DNA of 64,000 nt from Henricia sp. BOLD:AAB3569 (lineage: Eukaryota > Echinodermata > Asteroidea > Spinulosida > Echinasteridae). Location of the stretch: the NCBI GenBank assembly GCA_037783545.1, contig JBBELK010001489.1, positions 42,103 to 106,102 of the forward strand, read 5' to 3'. The position numbers were made by a program, and so were the translations under genes. Positions 47,031-59,700 of this stretch are shown piece by piece. The notes beneath the pieces are model-generated. The model did not search any database, was not told the DNA's origin, and saw only the letters and a program-made list of their open reading frames with translations. The stretch's first letter is position 1; every line of letters begins with the position of its first letter.

Positions 47031-47173
47031 CCTTTGACTGCAACTTCTGGCTCCGCGCTCGGGATCAACAACAGATATAAACGCGGCACTCGAGACCATT
47101 GCGGTTAACCTCAACACATTCTTATCAGGGGGTCAATCTTGATCCCGAGCTCGGGACCAGTGTAAACACGGCC

Positions 47174-50100
47174 TACGGAGTACCTCAAAGAGGTGTGTAC
47201 AGACAGCCACGGTTTGCGTGAGAGCAGTCAGGAAGCCTCAACCCAGTTTTTTCTAAACTTTGAAATTTCTCTGCCATTTCCGGCGAAAGTCTGTCAATTT
47301 TTTATGACAAGTGCGCAATATAGAGAGTTTAGGGCATGCAAAATTTGAAGTTCGTCGGAACATTTTTCGACCTCCAAATTTGCCGACGTTTGGACCACAC
47401 TTTGACCAAATTGCCGAGCCAAACTGCGGTGCGTTAACGACAGTCCGAATGACTGAGCATGCGCACAACTCAGGAGTACCCCAAAGAGGTGTGTACAGAC
47501 AGCCACGGTTTGCGTGAGAGCAGTCAGGAAGCCTCAACCCAGTTTTTTCTAAACTTTGAAATTTCTCTGCCATTTCCCGGCGAAAGTCTGTCAATTTTTT
47601 ATGACAAGTGCGCAATATAGAGAGTTTAGGGCATGCAAAATTTGAAGTTCGTCGGAACATTTTTCGACCTCCAAATTTGCCGACGTTTGGACCACACTTT
47701 GACCAAATTGCCGAGCCAAACTGCGGTGCGTTAACGACAGTCCGAATGACTGAGCATGCGCACAACTCAGGAGTACCCCAAAGAGGTGTGTACAGACAGC
47801 CACGGTTTGCGTGAGAGCAGTCAGGAAGCATCAACCCAGTTTTTTTCTAAACTTTGAAATTTCTCTGCCATTTCCCGGCGAAAGTCTGTCAATTTTTTAT
47901 GACAAGTGCGCAATATAGAGAGTTTAGGGCATGCAAAATTTGAAGTTAGTCGGAACATTTTTCGAACTCCAAATTTGCCGACGTTTGGACCACACTTTGA
48001 CCAAATTGCCGAGCCAAACTGCGGTGCGTTAACGACAGTCCGAATGACTGAGCATGCGCACAACTCAGGAGTACCCCAAAGAGGTGTGTACAGACAGCCA
48101 CGGTTTGCGTGAGAGCAGTCAGGAAGCCTCAACCCAGTTTTTTTCCAAACTTTGAAATTTCTCTGCCATTTCCCGGCGAAAGTCTGTCAATTTTTTATGA
48201 CAAGTGCGCAATATAGAGAGTTTAGGGCATGCAAAATTTGAAGTTAGTCGGAACATTTTTCGAACTCCAAATTTGCCGACGTTTGGACCACACTTTGACC
48301 AAATTGCCGAGCCAAACTGCGGTGCGTTAACGACTGTCCGAATGACTGAGCATGCGCACAACTCAGGAGTACCCCAAAGAGGTGTGTACAGACAGCCACG
48401 GTTTGCGTGAGAGCAGTCAGGAAGCCTCAACCCAGTTTTTTTCTAAACTTTGAAATTTCTCTGCCATTTCCCGGCGAAAGTCTGTCAATTTTGTTATGAC
48501 AAGTGCGCAATATAGAGAGTTTAGGGCATGCAAAATTTGAAGTTCGTCGGAACATTTTTCGACCTCCAAATTTGCCGACGTTTGGACCACACTTTGACCA
48601 AATTGCCGAGCCAAACTGCGGTGCGTTAACGACAGTCCGAATGACTGAGCATGCGCACAACTCAGGAGTACCCCAAAGAGGTGTGTACAGACAGCCACGG
48701 TTTGCGTGAGAGCAGTCAGGAAGCCTCAACCCAGTTTTTTCTAAACTTTGAAATTTCTCTGCCATTTCCTGGCGAAAGTCTGTCAATTTTTTATGACAAG
48801 TGCGCAATATAGAGAGTTTAGGGCATGCAAAATTTGAAGTTCGTCGGAACATTTTTCGACCTCCAAATTTGCCGACGTTTGGACCACACTTTGACCAAAT
48901 TGCCGAGCCAAACTGCGGTGCGTTAACGACTGTCCGAATGACTGAGCATGCGCACAACTCAGGAGTACCCCAAAGAGGTGTGTACAGACAGCCACGGTTT
49001 GCGTGAGAGCAGTCAGGAAGCCTCAACCCATTTTTTTCTAAACTTTGAAATTTATCTGCCATTTCCCGGCGAAAGTCTGTCAATTTTTTATGACAAGTGC
49101 GCAATATAGAGAGTTTAGGGCATGCAAAATTTGAAGTTCGTCGGAACATTTTTCGACCTCCAAATTTGCCGACGTTTGGACCACACTTTGACCAAATTGC
49201 CGAGCCAAACTGCGGTGCGTTAACGACAGTCCGAATGACTGAGCATGCGCACAATCAGGAGTACCCCAAAGAGGTGTGTACAGACAGCCACGGTTTGCGT
49301 GAGAGCAGTCAGGAAGCCTCAACCCAGTTTTTTCTAAACTTTGAAATTTCTCTGCCATTTCCCGGCGAAAGTCTGTCAATTTGTTATGACAAGTGCGCAA
49401 TATAGAGAGTTTAGGGCATGCAAAATTTGAAGTTCGTTGGAACATTTTTCGACCTCCAAATTTGCCGACGTTTGGACCACACTTTGACCAAATTGCCGAG
49501 CCAAACTGCGGTGCGTTAACGACAGTCCGAATGACTGAGCATGCGCACAACTCAGGAGTACCCCAAAGATCAGGTGTGTACAGACAGCCACGGTTTGCGT
49601 GAGAGCAGTCAGGAAGCCTCAACCCAGTTTTTTCTAAACTTTGAAATTTCTCTGCCATTTCCCGGCGAAAGTCTGTCAATTTTTTATGACAAGTGCGCAA
49701 TATAGAGAGTTTAGGGCATGCAAAATTTGAAGTTCGTCGGAACATTTTTCGACCTCCAAATTTGCCGACGTTTGGACCACACTTTGACCAAATTGCCGAG
49801 CCAAACTGCGGTGCGTTAACGACAGTCCGAATGACTGAGCATGCGCACAACTCAGGAGTACCCCAAAGAGGTGTGTACAGACAGCCACGGTTTGCGTGAG
49901 AGCAGTCAGAAAGCCTCAACCCAGTTTTTTCTAAACTTTGAAATTTCTCTGCCATTTCCCGGCGAAAGTCTGTCAATTTTTTATGACAAGTTCGCAATAT
50001 AGAGAGTTTAGGGCATGCAAAATTTGAAGTTCGTCGGAACATTTTTCGTCCTCCAAATTTGCCGACGTTTGGACCACACTTTGACCAAATTGCCGAGCCA

Positions 50101-53067
50101 AACTGCGGTGCGTTAACGACAGTCCGAATGACTGAGCATGCGCACAACTCAGGAGTACCCCAAAGATCAGGTGTGTACAGACAGCCACGGTTTGCGTGAG
50201 AGCAGTCAGGAAGCCTCAACCCAGTTTTTTCTAAACTTTGAAATTTCTCTGCCATTTCCCGGCGAAAGTCTGTCAATTTTTTATGACAAGTTCGCAATAT
50301 AGAGAGTTTAGGGCATGCAAAATTTGAAGTTCGTCGGAACATTTTTCGTCCTCCAAATTTGCCGACGTTTGGACCACACTTTGACCAAATTGCCGAGCCA
50401 AACTGCGGTGCGTTAACGACAGTCCGAATGACTGAGCATGCGCACAACTCAGGAGTACCCCAAAGAGGTGTGTACAGACAGCCACGGTTTGCGTGAGAGC
50501 AGTCAGGAAGCCTCAACCCAGTTTTTTCTAAACTTTGAAATTTCTCTGCCATTTCCCGGCGAAAGTCTGTCAATTTTTTATGACAAGTGCGCAATATAGA
50601 GAGTTTAGGGCATGCACAATTTGAAGTTCGTCGGAACATTTTTCGACCTCCAAATTTGCCGACGTTTGGACCACACTTTGACCAAATTGCCGAGCCAAAC
50701 TGCGGTGCGTTAACGACAGTCCGAATGACTGAGCAAGCGCACAACTCAGGAGTACCCCAAAGAGGTGTGTACAGACAGCCACGGTTTGCGTGAGAGCAGT
50801 CAGGAAGCCTCAACCCAGTTTTTCTAAACTTTGAAATTTCTCTGCCATTTCCCGGCGAAAGTCTGTCAATTTTTTATGACAAGTGCGCAATATAGAGAGT
50901 TTAGGGCATGCACAATTTGAAGTTCGTCGGAACATTTTTCGACCTCCAAATTTGCCGACGTTTGGACCACACTTTGACCAAATTGCCGAGCCAAACTGCG
51001 GTGCGTTAACGACAGTCCGAATGACTGAGCAAGCGCACAACTCAGGAGTACCCCAAAGAGGTGTGTACAGACAGCCACGGTTTGCGTGAGAGCAGTCAGG
51101 AAGCCTCAACCCAGTTTTTCTAAACTTTGAAATTTCTCTGCCATTTCCCGGCGAAAGTCTGTCAATTTTTTATGACAAGTGCGCAATATAGAGAGTTTAG
51201 GGCATGCACAATTTGAAGTTCGTCGGAACATTTTTCGACCTCCAAATTTGCCGACGTTTGGACCACACTTTGACCAAATTGCCGAGCCAAACTGCGGTGC
51301 GTTAACGACAGTCCGAATGACTGAGCATGCGCACAACTCAGGAGTACCCCCAAAGAGGTGTGTACAGACAGCCACGGTTTGCGTGAGAGCAGTCAGGAAG
51401 CCTCAACCCAGTTTTTTCTAAACTTTGAAATTTCTCTGCCATTTCCCGGCGAAAGTCTGTCAATTTTTTATGACAAGTGCGCAATATAGAGAGTTTAGGG
51501 CATGCAAAATTTGAAGTTCGTCGGAACATTTTTCGACCTCCAAATTTGCCGACGTTTGGACCACACTTTGACCAAATTGCCGAGCCAAACTGCGGTGCGT
51601 TAACGACAGTCCGAATGACTGAGCATGCGCACAACTCAGGAGTACCCCCAAAGAGGTGTGTACAGACAGCCACGGTTTGCGTGAGAGCAGTCAGGAAGAC
51701 TCAACCCAGTTTTTTCTAAATTTTGAAATTTCTCTGCCATTTCCCGGCGAAAGTCTGTCAATTTTTTATGACAAGTGCGCAATATAGAGAGTTTAGGGCA
51801 TGCAAAATTTGAAGTTCGTCGGAACATTTTTCGACCTCCAAATTTGCCGACGTTTGGACCACACTTTGACCAAATTGCCGAGCCAAACTGCGGTGCGTTA
51901 ACGACAGTCCGAATGACTGAGCATGCGCACAACTCAGGAGTACCCCAAAGAGGTGTGTACAGACAGCCACGGTTTGCGTGAGAGCAGTCAGGAAGCCTCA
52001 ACCCAGTTTTTTCTAAACTGTGAAATTTCTCTGCCATTTCCCGGCGAAAGTCTGTCAATTTTTTATGACAAGTGCGCAATATAGAGAGTTTAGGGCATGC
52101 AAAATGTGAAGTTCGTCGGAACATTTTTCGACCTCCAAATTTGCCGACGTTTGGACCACACTTTGACCAAATTGCCGAGCCAAACTGCGGTGCGTTAACG
52201 ACAGTCCGAATGACTGAGCATGCGCACAACTCAGGAGTACCCCAAAGAGGTGTGTACAGACAGCCACGGTTTGCGTGAGAGCAGTCAGGAAGCCTCAACC
52301 CAGTTTTTTCTAAACTTTGAAATTTCTCTGCCATTTCCCGGCGAAAGTCTGTCAATTTTTTATGACAAGTGCGCAATATAGAGAGTTTAGGGCATGCAAA
52401 ATTTGAAGTTCGTCGGAACATTTTTCGACCTCCAAATTTGCCGACGTTTGGACCACACTTTGACCAAATTGCCGAGCCAAACTGCGGTGCGTTAACGACA
52501 GTCCGAATGACTGAGCATGCGCACAACTCAGGAGTACCCCAAAGAGGTGTGTACAGACAGCCACGGTTTGCGTGAGAGCAGTCAGGAAGCCTCAACCCAG
52601 TTTTTTCTAAACTTTGAAATTTCTCTGCCATTTCCCGGCGAAAGTCTGTCAATTTGTTATGACAAGTGCGCAATATAGAGAGTTTAGGGCATGCAAAATT
52701 TGAAGTTCGTCGGAACATTTTTCGACCTCCAAATTTGCCGACGTTTGGACCACACTTTGACCAAATTGCCGAGCCAAACTGCGGTGCGTTAACGACAGTC
52801 CGAATGACTGAGCATGCGCACAACTCAGGAGTACCCCAAAGAGGTGTGTACAGACAGCCACGGTTTGCGTGAGAGCAGTCAGGAAGCCTCAACCCAGTTT
52901 TTTCTAAACTTTGAAATTTCTCTGCCATTTCCTGGCGAAAGTCTGTCAATTTTTTATGACAAGTGCGCAATATAGAGAGTTTAGGGCATGCAAAATTTGA
53001 AGTTCGTCGGAACATTTTTCGACCTCCAAATTTGCCGACGTTTGGACCACACTTTGACCAAATTGCC
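47174..53067. repeat. 297-bp satellite array, segment 4 (about 20 monomers)
   Basis: The satellite resumes part-way through a monomer (GGAGTACCTCAAAGAGG, with T for C in ACCCC). Distinct variants are TTAGTCGG with TTCGAACTCC (47.9 and 48.2 kb), a 3-bp TCA insertion (AAAGATCAGGTG) at 49570-49572 and 50167-50169, and the paired TTCGCAATAT/TTCGTCCTCC monomers near 50.0 and 50.3 kb. One monomer has ACAATCAGG for ACAACTCAGG near 49253. From 51.1 kb it repeats the 41.8-43.7 kb block. It ends after ...CCAAATTGCC at 53067. Confidence 0.98.
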
Positions 53068-53794
53068 TTTTTCTAAAATGTTTTATTCGTCCGAATAAAA
53101 CACGCTAACCAGTCCAACGTTGTTACCGATAGAACCAGTGCTTCAGGCGTTGTCGTTGCCAGTCCAGGTCATTTATCCACTAAGCGTTCGCCGTTATTGC
53201 CAAATTTCCTCATTCGTAGTCGTTGCCAGTCCAGGTCATTTATCCACTAAGCGTTCGCCGTTATTGCCAAATTTCCTCATTCGTAGTCGTTGCCAGTCCA
53301 GGTCATTTATCCACCAATTGTTCGCCGTTATTGCCAAATTTCCTCATTCGTTGTCGTTGCCAGTCCAGGTCATTTATCCACCAAATTTCCTCAGTCGTTG
53401 TCGTTGCCAATCCAGGTCATTATCCGGCGAGTATTCTCCATCACAATCATCACCAATCTTGGTCGATCGTGTCCGAGTATCAGGTCATATCCTTCGAGAA
53501 GCACCACAGGTACATCCTCATAAAACCACAATCGTCACGAGTCCAGGTCTGGAAGAATCAAGACCGCAGACTCGGATCCAATCGTGTTCCAAAATTGCAT
53601 CGGCGTTCCCCGTGACGTACGTACTGGTCACTCCATCATTGAGCAACGTTCCAGGACATCACGGGATTCCGCGAAAAACTCCTCCAAACTACCTATGTGC
53701 AAGGGTAGTCCTTTGGAAAGCGGTCATCACAGGCCAGCGAGGAAAGAACCCGTACGCCAACCCGACCGCCCCAAACTGCGGTGCGTTAACGACC
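53068..53794. mobile_element. 727-bp non-satellite unit, copy 2 (unclassified)
   Basis: This second copy of the unit at 15094-15820 lies 37,974 bp away. It has the same length, the same orientation and the same two junctions with the monomer. I count five base differences: AGGCG for AGCCG near 53145, CCTCAGTCG for CCTCATTCG near 53393, CACGAGTCC for CACCAGTCC near 53540, CGTACGTAC for CGTACCTAC near 53620, and CCAAACTGC for CCAAGCTGC near 53772. Identity is therefore about 99%. The hairpin (53080-53101) and the 67-bp minisatellite (53152 on) are kept. The flanking monomer variants differ from those at copy 1. Confidence 0.88.
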
Positions 53795-56700
53795 GAGCCA
53801 AACTGCGGTGCGTTAACGACAGTCCGAATGACTGAGCATGCGCACAACTCAGGAGTACCCCAAAGAGGTGTGTACAGACAGCCACGGTTTGCGTGAGAGC
53901 AGTCAGGAAGCCTCAACCCAGTTTTTTCTAAACTTTGAAATTTCTCTGCCATTTCCCGGCGAAAGTCTGTCAATTTTTTATGACAAGTGCGCAATATAGA
54001 GAGTTTAGGGCATGCAAAATTTGAAGTTCGTCGGAACATTTTTCGACCTCCAAATTTGCCGACGTTTGGACCACACTTTGACCAAATTGCCGAGCCAAAC
54101 TGCGGTGCGTTAACGACAGTCCGAATGACTGAGCATGCGCACAACTCAGGAGTACCCCAAAGAGGTGTGTACAGACAGCCACGGTTTGCGTGAGAGCAGT
54201 CAGGAAGCCTCAACCCAGTTTTTTTCTAAACTTTGAAATTTCTCTGCCATTTCCCGGCGAAAGTCTGTCAATTTTTTATGACAAGTGCGCAATATAGAGA
54301 GTTTAGGGCATGCAAAATTTGAAGTTCGTCGGAACATTTTTCGACCTCCAAATTTGCCGACGTTTGGACCACACTTTGACCAAATTGCCGAGCCAAACTG
54401 CGGTGCGTTAACGACAGTCCGAATGACTGAGCATGCGCACAACTCAGGAGTACCCCAAAGAGGTGTGTACAGACAGCCACGGTTTGCGTGAGAGCAGTCA
54501 GGAAGCCTCAACCCAGTTTTTTTCTAAACTTTGAAATTTCTCTGCCATTTCCCGGCGAAAGTCTGTCATTTTTTTATGACAAGTGCGCAATATAGAGAGT
54601 TTAGGGCATGCAAAATTTGAAGTTCGTCGGAACATTTTTCGACCTCCAAATTTGCCGACGTTTGGACCACACTTTGACCAAATTGCCGAGCCAAACTGCG
54701 GTGCGTTAACGACAGTCCGAATGACTGAGCATGCGCACAACTCAGGAGTACCCCAAAGAGGTGTGTACAGACAGCCACGGTTTGCGTGAGAGCAGTCAGG
54801 AAGCCTCAACCCAGTTTTTTCTAAACTTTGAAATTTCTCTGCCATTTCCGGGCGAAAGTCTGTCAATTTTTTATGACAAGTGCGCAATATAGAGAGTTTA
54901 GGGCATGCAAAATTTGAAGTTCGTCGGAACATTTTTCGACCTCCAAATTTGCCGACGTTTGGACCACACTTTGACCAAATTGCCGAGCCAAACTGCGGTG
55001 CGTTAACGACAGTCCGAATGACTGAGCATGCGCACAACTCAGGAGTACCCCAAAGAGGTGTGTACAGACAGCCACGGTTTGCGTGAGAGCAGTCAGGAAG
55101 CCTCAACCCAGTTTTTTCTAAACTTTAAAATTTCTCTGCCATTTCCCGGCGAAAGTCTGTCAATTTTTTATTACAAGTGCGCAATATAGAGAGTTTAGGG
55201 CATGCAAAATTTGAAGTTCGTCGGAACATTTTTCGACCTCCAAATGTGCCGACGTTTGGACCACACTTTGACCAAATTGCCGAGCCAAACTGCGGTGCGT
55301 TAACGACAGTCCGAATGACTGAGCATGCGCACAACTCAGGAGTACCCCAAAGAGGTGTGTACAGACAGCCACGGTTTGCGTGAGAGCAGTCAGGAAGCCT
55401 CAACCCAGTTTTTTTCTAAACTTTGAAATTTCTCTGCCATTTCCCGGCGAAAGTCTGTCAATTTTTTTATGACAAGTGCGCAATATAGAGAGTTTAGGGC
55501 ATGCAAAATTTGAAGTTCGTCGGAACATTTTTCGACCTCCAAATTTGCCGACGTTTGGACCACACTTTGACCAAATTGCCGAGCCAAACTGCGGTGCGTT
55601 AACGACAGTCCGAATGACTGAGCATGCGCACAACTCAGGAGTACCCAAAAGAGGTGTGTACAGACAGCCACGGTTTGCGTGAGAGCAGTCAGGAAGCCTC
55701 AACCCAGTTTTTTCTAAACTTTGAAATTTCTCTGCCATTTCCCGGCGAAAGTCTGTCAATGTTTTATGACAAGTGCGCAATATAGAGAGTTTAGGGCATG
55801 CAAAATTTGAAGTTCGTCGGAACATTTTTCGACCTCCAAATTTGCCGACGTTTGGACCACACTTTGACCAAATTGCCGAGCCAAACTGCGGTGCGTTAAC
55901 GACAGTCCGAATGACTGAGCATGCGCACAACTCAGGAGTACCCCAAAGAGGTGTGTACAGACAGCCACGGTTTGCGTGAGAGCAGTCAGGAAGCCTCAAC
56001 CCAGTTTTTTCTAAACATTGAAATTTCTCTGCCATTTCCCGGCGAAAGTCTGTCAATTTTTTATGACAAGTGCGCAATATAGAGAGTTTAGGGCATGCAA
56101 TATTTGAAGTTCGTCGGAACATTTTTCGACCTCCAAATCTGCCGACGTTTGGACCACACTTTGACCAAATTGCCGAGCCAAACTGCGGTGCGTTAACGAC
56201 AGTCCGAATGACTGAGCATGCGCACAACTCAGGAGTACCCCAAAGAGGTGTGTACAGACAGCCACGGTTTGCGTGAGAGCAGTCAGGAAGCCTCAACCCA
56301 GTTTTTTCTAAACTTTGAAATTTCTCTGCCATTTCCCGGCGAAAGTCTGTCAATTTTTTATGACAAGTGCGCAATATAGAGAGTTTAGGGCATGCAAAAT
56401 TTGAAGTTCGTCGGAACATTTTTCGACCTCCAAATTTGCCGACGTTTGGACCACACTTTGACCAAATTGCCGAGCCAAACTGCGGTGCGTTAACGACAGT
56501 CCGAATGACTGAGCATGCGCACAACTCAGGAGTACCCCAAAGAGGTGTGTACAGACAGCCACGGTTTGCGTGAGAGCAGTCAGGAAGCCTCAACCCAGTT
56601 TTTTCTAAACTTTGAAATTTCTCTGCCATTTCCGGGCGAAAGTCTGTCAATTTTGTATGACAAGTGCGCAATATAGAGAGTTTAGGGCATGCAAAATTTG

Positions 56701-59700
56701 AAGTTCGTCGGAACATTTTTCGACCTCCAAATTTGCCGACGTTTGGACCACACTTTGACCAAATTGCCGAGCCAAACTGCGGTGCGTTAACGACAGTCCG
56801 AATGACTGAGCATGCGCACAACTCAGGAGTACCCCAAAGAGGTGTGTACAGACAGCCACGGTTTGCGTGAGAGCAGTCAGGAAGCCTCAACCCAGTTTTT
56901 TCTAAACTTTAAAATTTCTCTGCCATTTCCCGGCGAAAGTCTGTCAATTTTTTATTACAAGTGCGCAATATAGAGAGTTTAGGGCATGCAAAATTTGAAG
57001 TTCGTCGGAACATTTTTCGACCTCCAAATTTGCCGACGTTTGGACCACACTTGGACCAAATTGCCGAGCCAAACTGCGGTGCGTTAACGACAGTCCGAAT
57101 GACTGAGCATGCGCACAACTCAGGAGTACCCCAAAGAGGTGTGTACAGACAGCCACGGTTTGCGTGAGAGCAGTCAGGAAGCCTCAACCCAGTTTTTTTC
57201 TAAACTTTAAAATTTCTCTGCCATTTCCCGGCGAAAGTCTGTCAATTTTTTATGACAAGTGCGCAATATAGAGAGTTTAGGGCATGCAAAATTTGAAGTT
57301 CGTCGGAACATTTTTCGACCTCCAAATTTGCCGACGTTTGGACCACACTTTGACCAAATTGCCGAGCCAAACTGCGGTGCGTTAACGACAGTCCGAATGA
57401 CTGAGCATGCGCACAACTCAGGAGTACCCCAAAGAGGTGTGTACAGACAGCCACGGTTTGCGTGAGAGCAGTCAGGAAGCCTCAACCCAGTTTTTTCTAA
57501 ACTTTGAAATTTCTCTGCCATTTCCCGGCGAAAGTCTGTCAATTTTTTATGACAAGTGCGCAATATAGAGAGTTTAGGGCATGCACAATTTGAAGTTCGT
57601 CGGAACATTTTTCGACCTCCAAATTTGCCGACGTTTGGACCACACTTTGACCAAATTGCCGAGCCAAACTGCGGTGCGTTAACGACAGTCCGAATGACTG
57701 AGCATGCGCACAACTCAGGAGTACCCCAAAGAGGTGTGTACAGACAGCCACGGTTTGCGTGAGAGCAGTCAGGAAGCCTCAACCCAGTTTTTTCTAAACT
57801 TTGAAATTTCTCTGCCATTTCCCGGCGAAAGTCTGTCAATTTTTTATGACAAGTGCGCAATATAGAGAGTTTAGGGCATGCAAAATTTGAAGTTCGTCGG
57901 AACATTTTTCGACCTCCAAATTTGCCGACGTTTGGACCACACTTTGACCAAATTGCCGAGCCAAACTGCGGTGCGTTAACGACAGTCCGAATGACTGAGC
58001 ATGCGCACAACTCAGGAGTACCCAAAAGAGGTGTGTACAGATAGCCACGGTTTGCGTGAGAGCAGTCAGGAAGCCTCAACCCAGTTTTTTTCTAAACTTT
58101 GAAATTTCTCTGCCATTTCCCGGCGAAAGTCTGTCAATTTTGTATGACAAGTGCGCAATATAGAGAGTTTAGGGCATGCAAAATTGGAAGTTCGTCGGAA
58201 CATTTTTCGACCTCCAAATTTGCCGACGTTTGGACCACACTTTGACCAAATTGCCGAGCCAAACTGCGGTGCGTTAACGACAGTCCGAATGACTGAGCAT
58301 GCGCACAACTCAGGAGTACCCCAAAGAGGTGTGTACAGACAGCCACGGTTTGCGTGAGAGCAGTCAGGAAGCCTCAACCCAGTTTTTTCTAAACTTTGAA
58401 ATTTCTCTGCCATTTCCCGGCGAAAGTCTGTCAATTTTTTATGACAAGTGCGCAATATAGAGAGTTTAGGGCATGCAAAATTTGAAGTTCGTCGGAACAT
58501 TTTTCGACCTCCACATTTGCCGACGTTTGGACCACACTTTGACCAAATTGCCGAGCCAAACTGCGGTGCGTTAACGACAGTCCGAATGACTGAGCATGCG
58601 CACAACTCAGGAGTACCCCAAAGAGGTGTGTACAGACAGCCACGGTTTGCGTGAGAGCAGTCAGGAAGCCTCAACCCAGTTTTTTCTAAACTTTGAAATT
58701 TCTCTGCCATTTCCCGGCGAAAGTCTGTCAATTTTTTATGACAAGTGCGCAATATGGAGAGTTTAGGGCATGCAAAATTTGAAGTTCGTCGGAACATTTT
58801 TCGACCTCCAAATTTGCCGACGTTTGGACCACACTTTGACCAAATTGCCGAGCCAAACTGCGGTGCGTTAACGACAGTCCGAATGACTGAGCATGCGCAC
58901 AACTCAGGAGTACCCCAAAGAGGTGTGTACAGATAGCCACGGTTTGCGTGAGAGCAGTCAGGAAGCCTCAACCCAGTTTTTTTCTAAACTTTGAAATTTC
59001 TCTGCCATTTCCCGGCGAAAGTCTGTCAATTTTGTATGACAAGTGCGCAATATAGAGAGTTTAGGGCATGCAAAATTTGAAGTTCGTCGGAACATTTTTC
59101 GACCTCCAAATTTGCCGACGTTTGGACCACACTTTGACCAAATTGCCGAGCCAAACTGCGGTGCGTTAACGACAGTCCGAATGACTGAGCATGCGCACAA
59201 CTCAGGAGTACCCCAAAGAGGTGTGTACAGACAGCCACGGTTTGCGTGAGAGCAGTCAGGAAGCCTCAACCCAGTTTTTTCTAAACTTTGAAATTTCTCT
59301 GCCATTTCCCGGCGAAAGTCTGTCAATTTTGTATGACAAGTGCGCAATATAGAGAGTTTAGGGCATGCAAAATTTGAAGTTCGTCGAAACATTTTTCGAC
59401 CTCCAAATTTGCCGACGTTTGGACCACACTTTGACCAAATTGCCGAGCCAAACTGCGGTGCGTTAACGACAGTCCGAATGACTGAGCATGCGCACAACTC
59501 AGGAGTACCCCAAAGAGGTGTGTACAGATAGCCACGGTTTGCGTGAGAGCAGTCAGGAAGCCTCAACCCAGTTTTTTTTCTAAACTTTGAAATTTCTCTG
59601 CCATTTCCCGGCGAAAGTCTGTCAATTTTGTATGACAAGTGCGCAATATAGAGAGTTTAGGGCATGCAAAATTTGAAGTTCGTCGGAACATTTTTCGACC

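Larger units (their letters stand above)
46167..47173. mobile_element. 1007-bp PIF/Harbinger-like non-autonomous DNA transposon
   Basis: The ends are inverted repeats of 33-34 bp: left GACCGTGTTTACACTTGATC..., right (reverse complement) GGCCGTGTTTACACTGGTCC..., each running into a GATCCCGAGCTCGGGATC-type palindrome. The interrupted monomer has a 3-bp slot on each side (TCA at 46164-46166, TAC at 47174-47176). This is the spacing of the 3-bp duplication of PIF/Harbinger elements, although the two triplets do not match. Inside is a broken Myb/SANT-like domain, the partner protein typical of that superfamily. No transposase domain is visible. The superfamily call is an inference from TIR style, slot size and SANT fragment. 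Confidence 0.7.
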
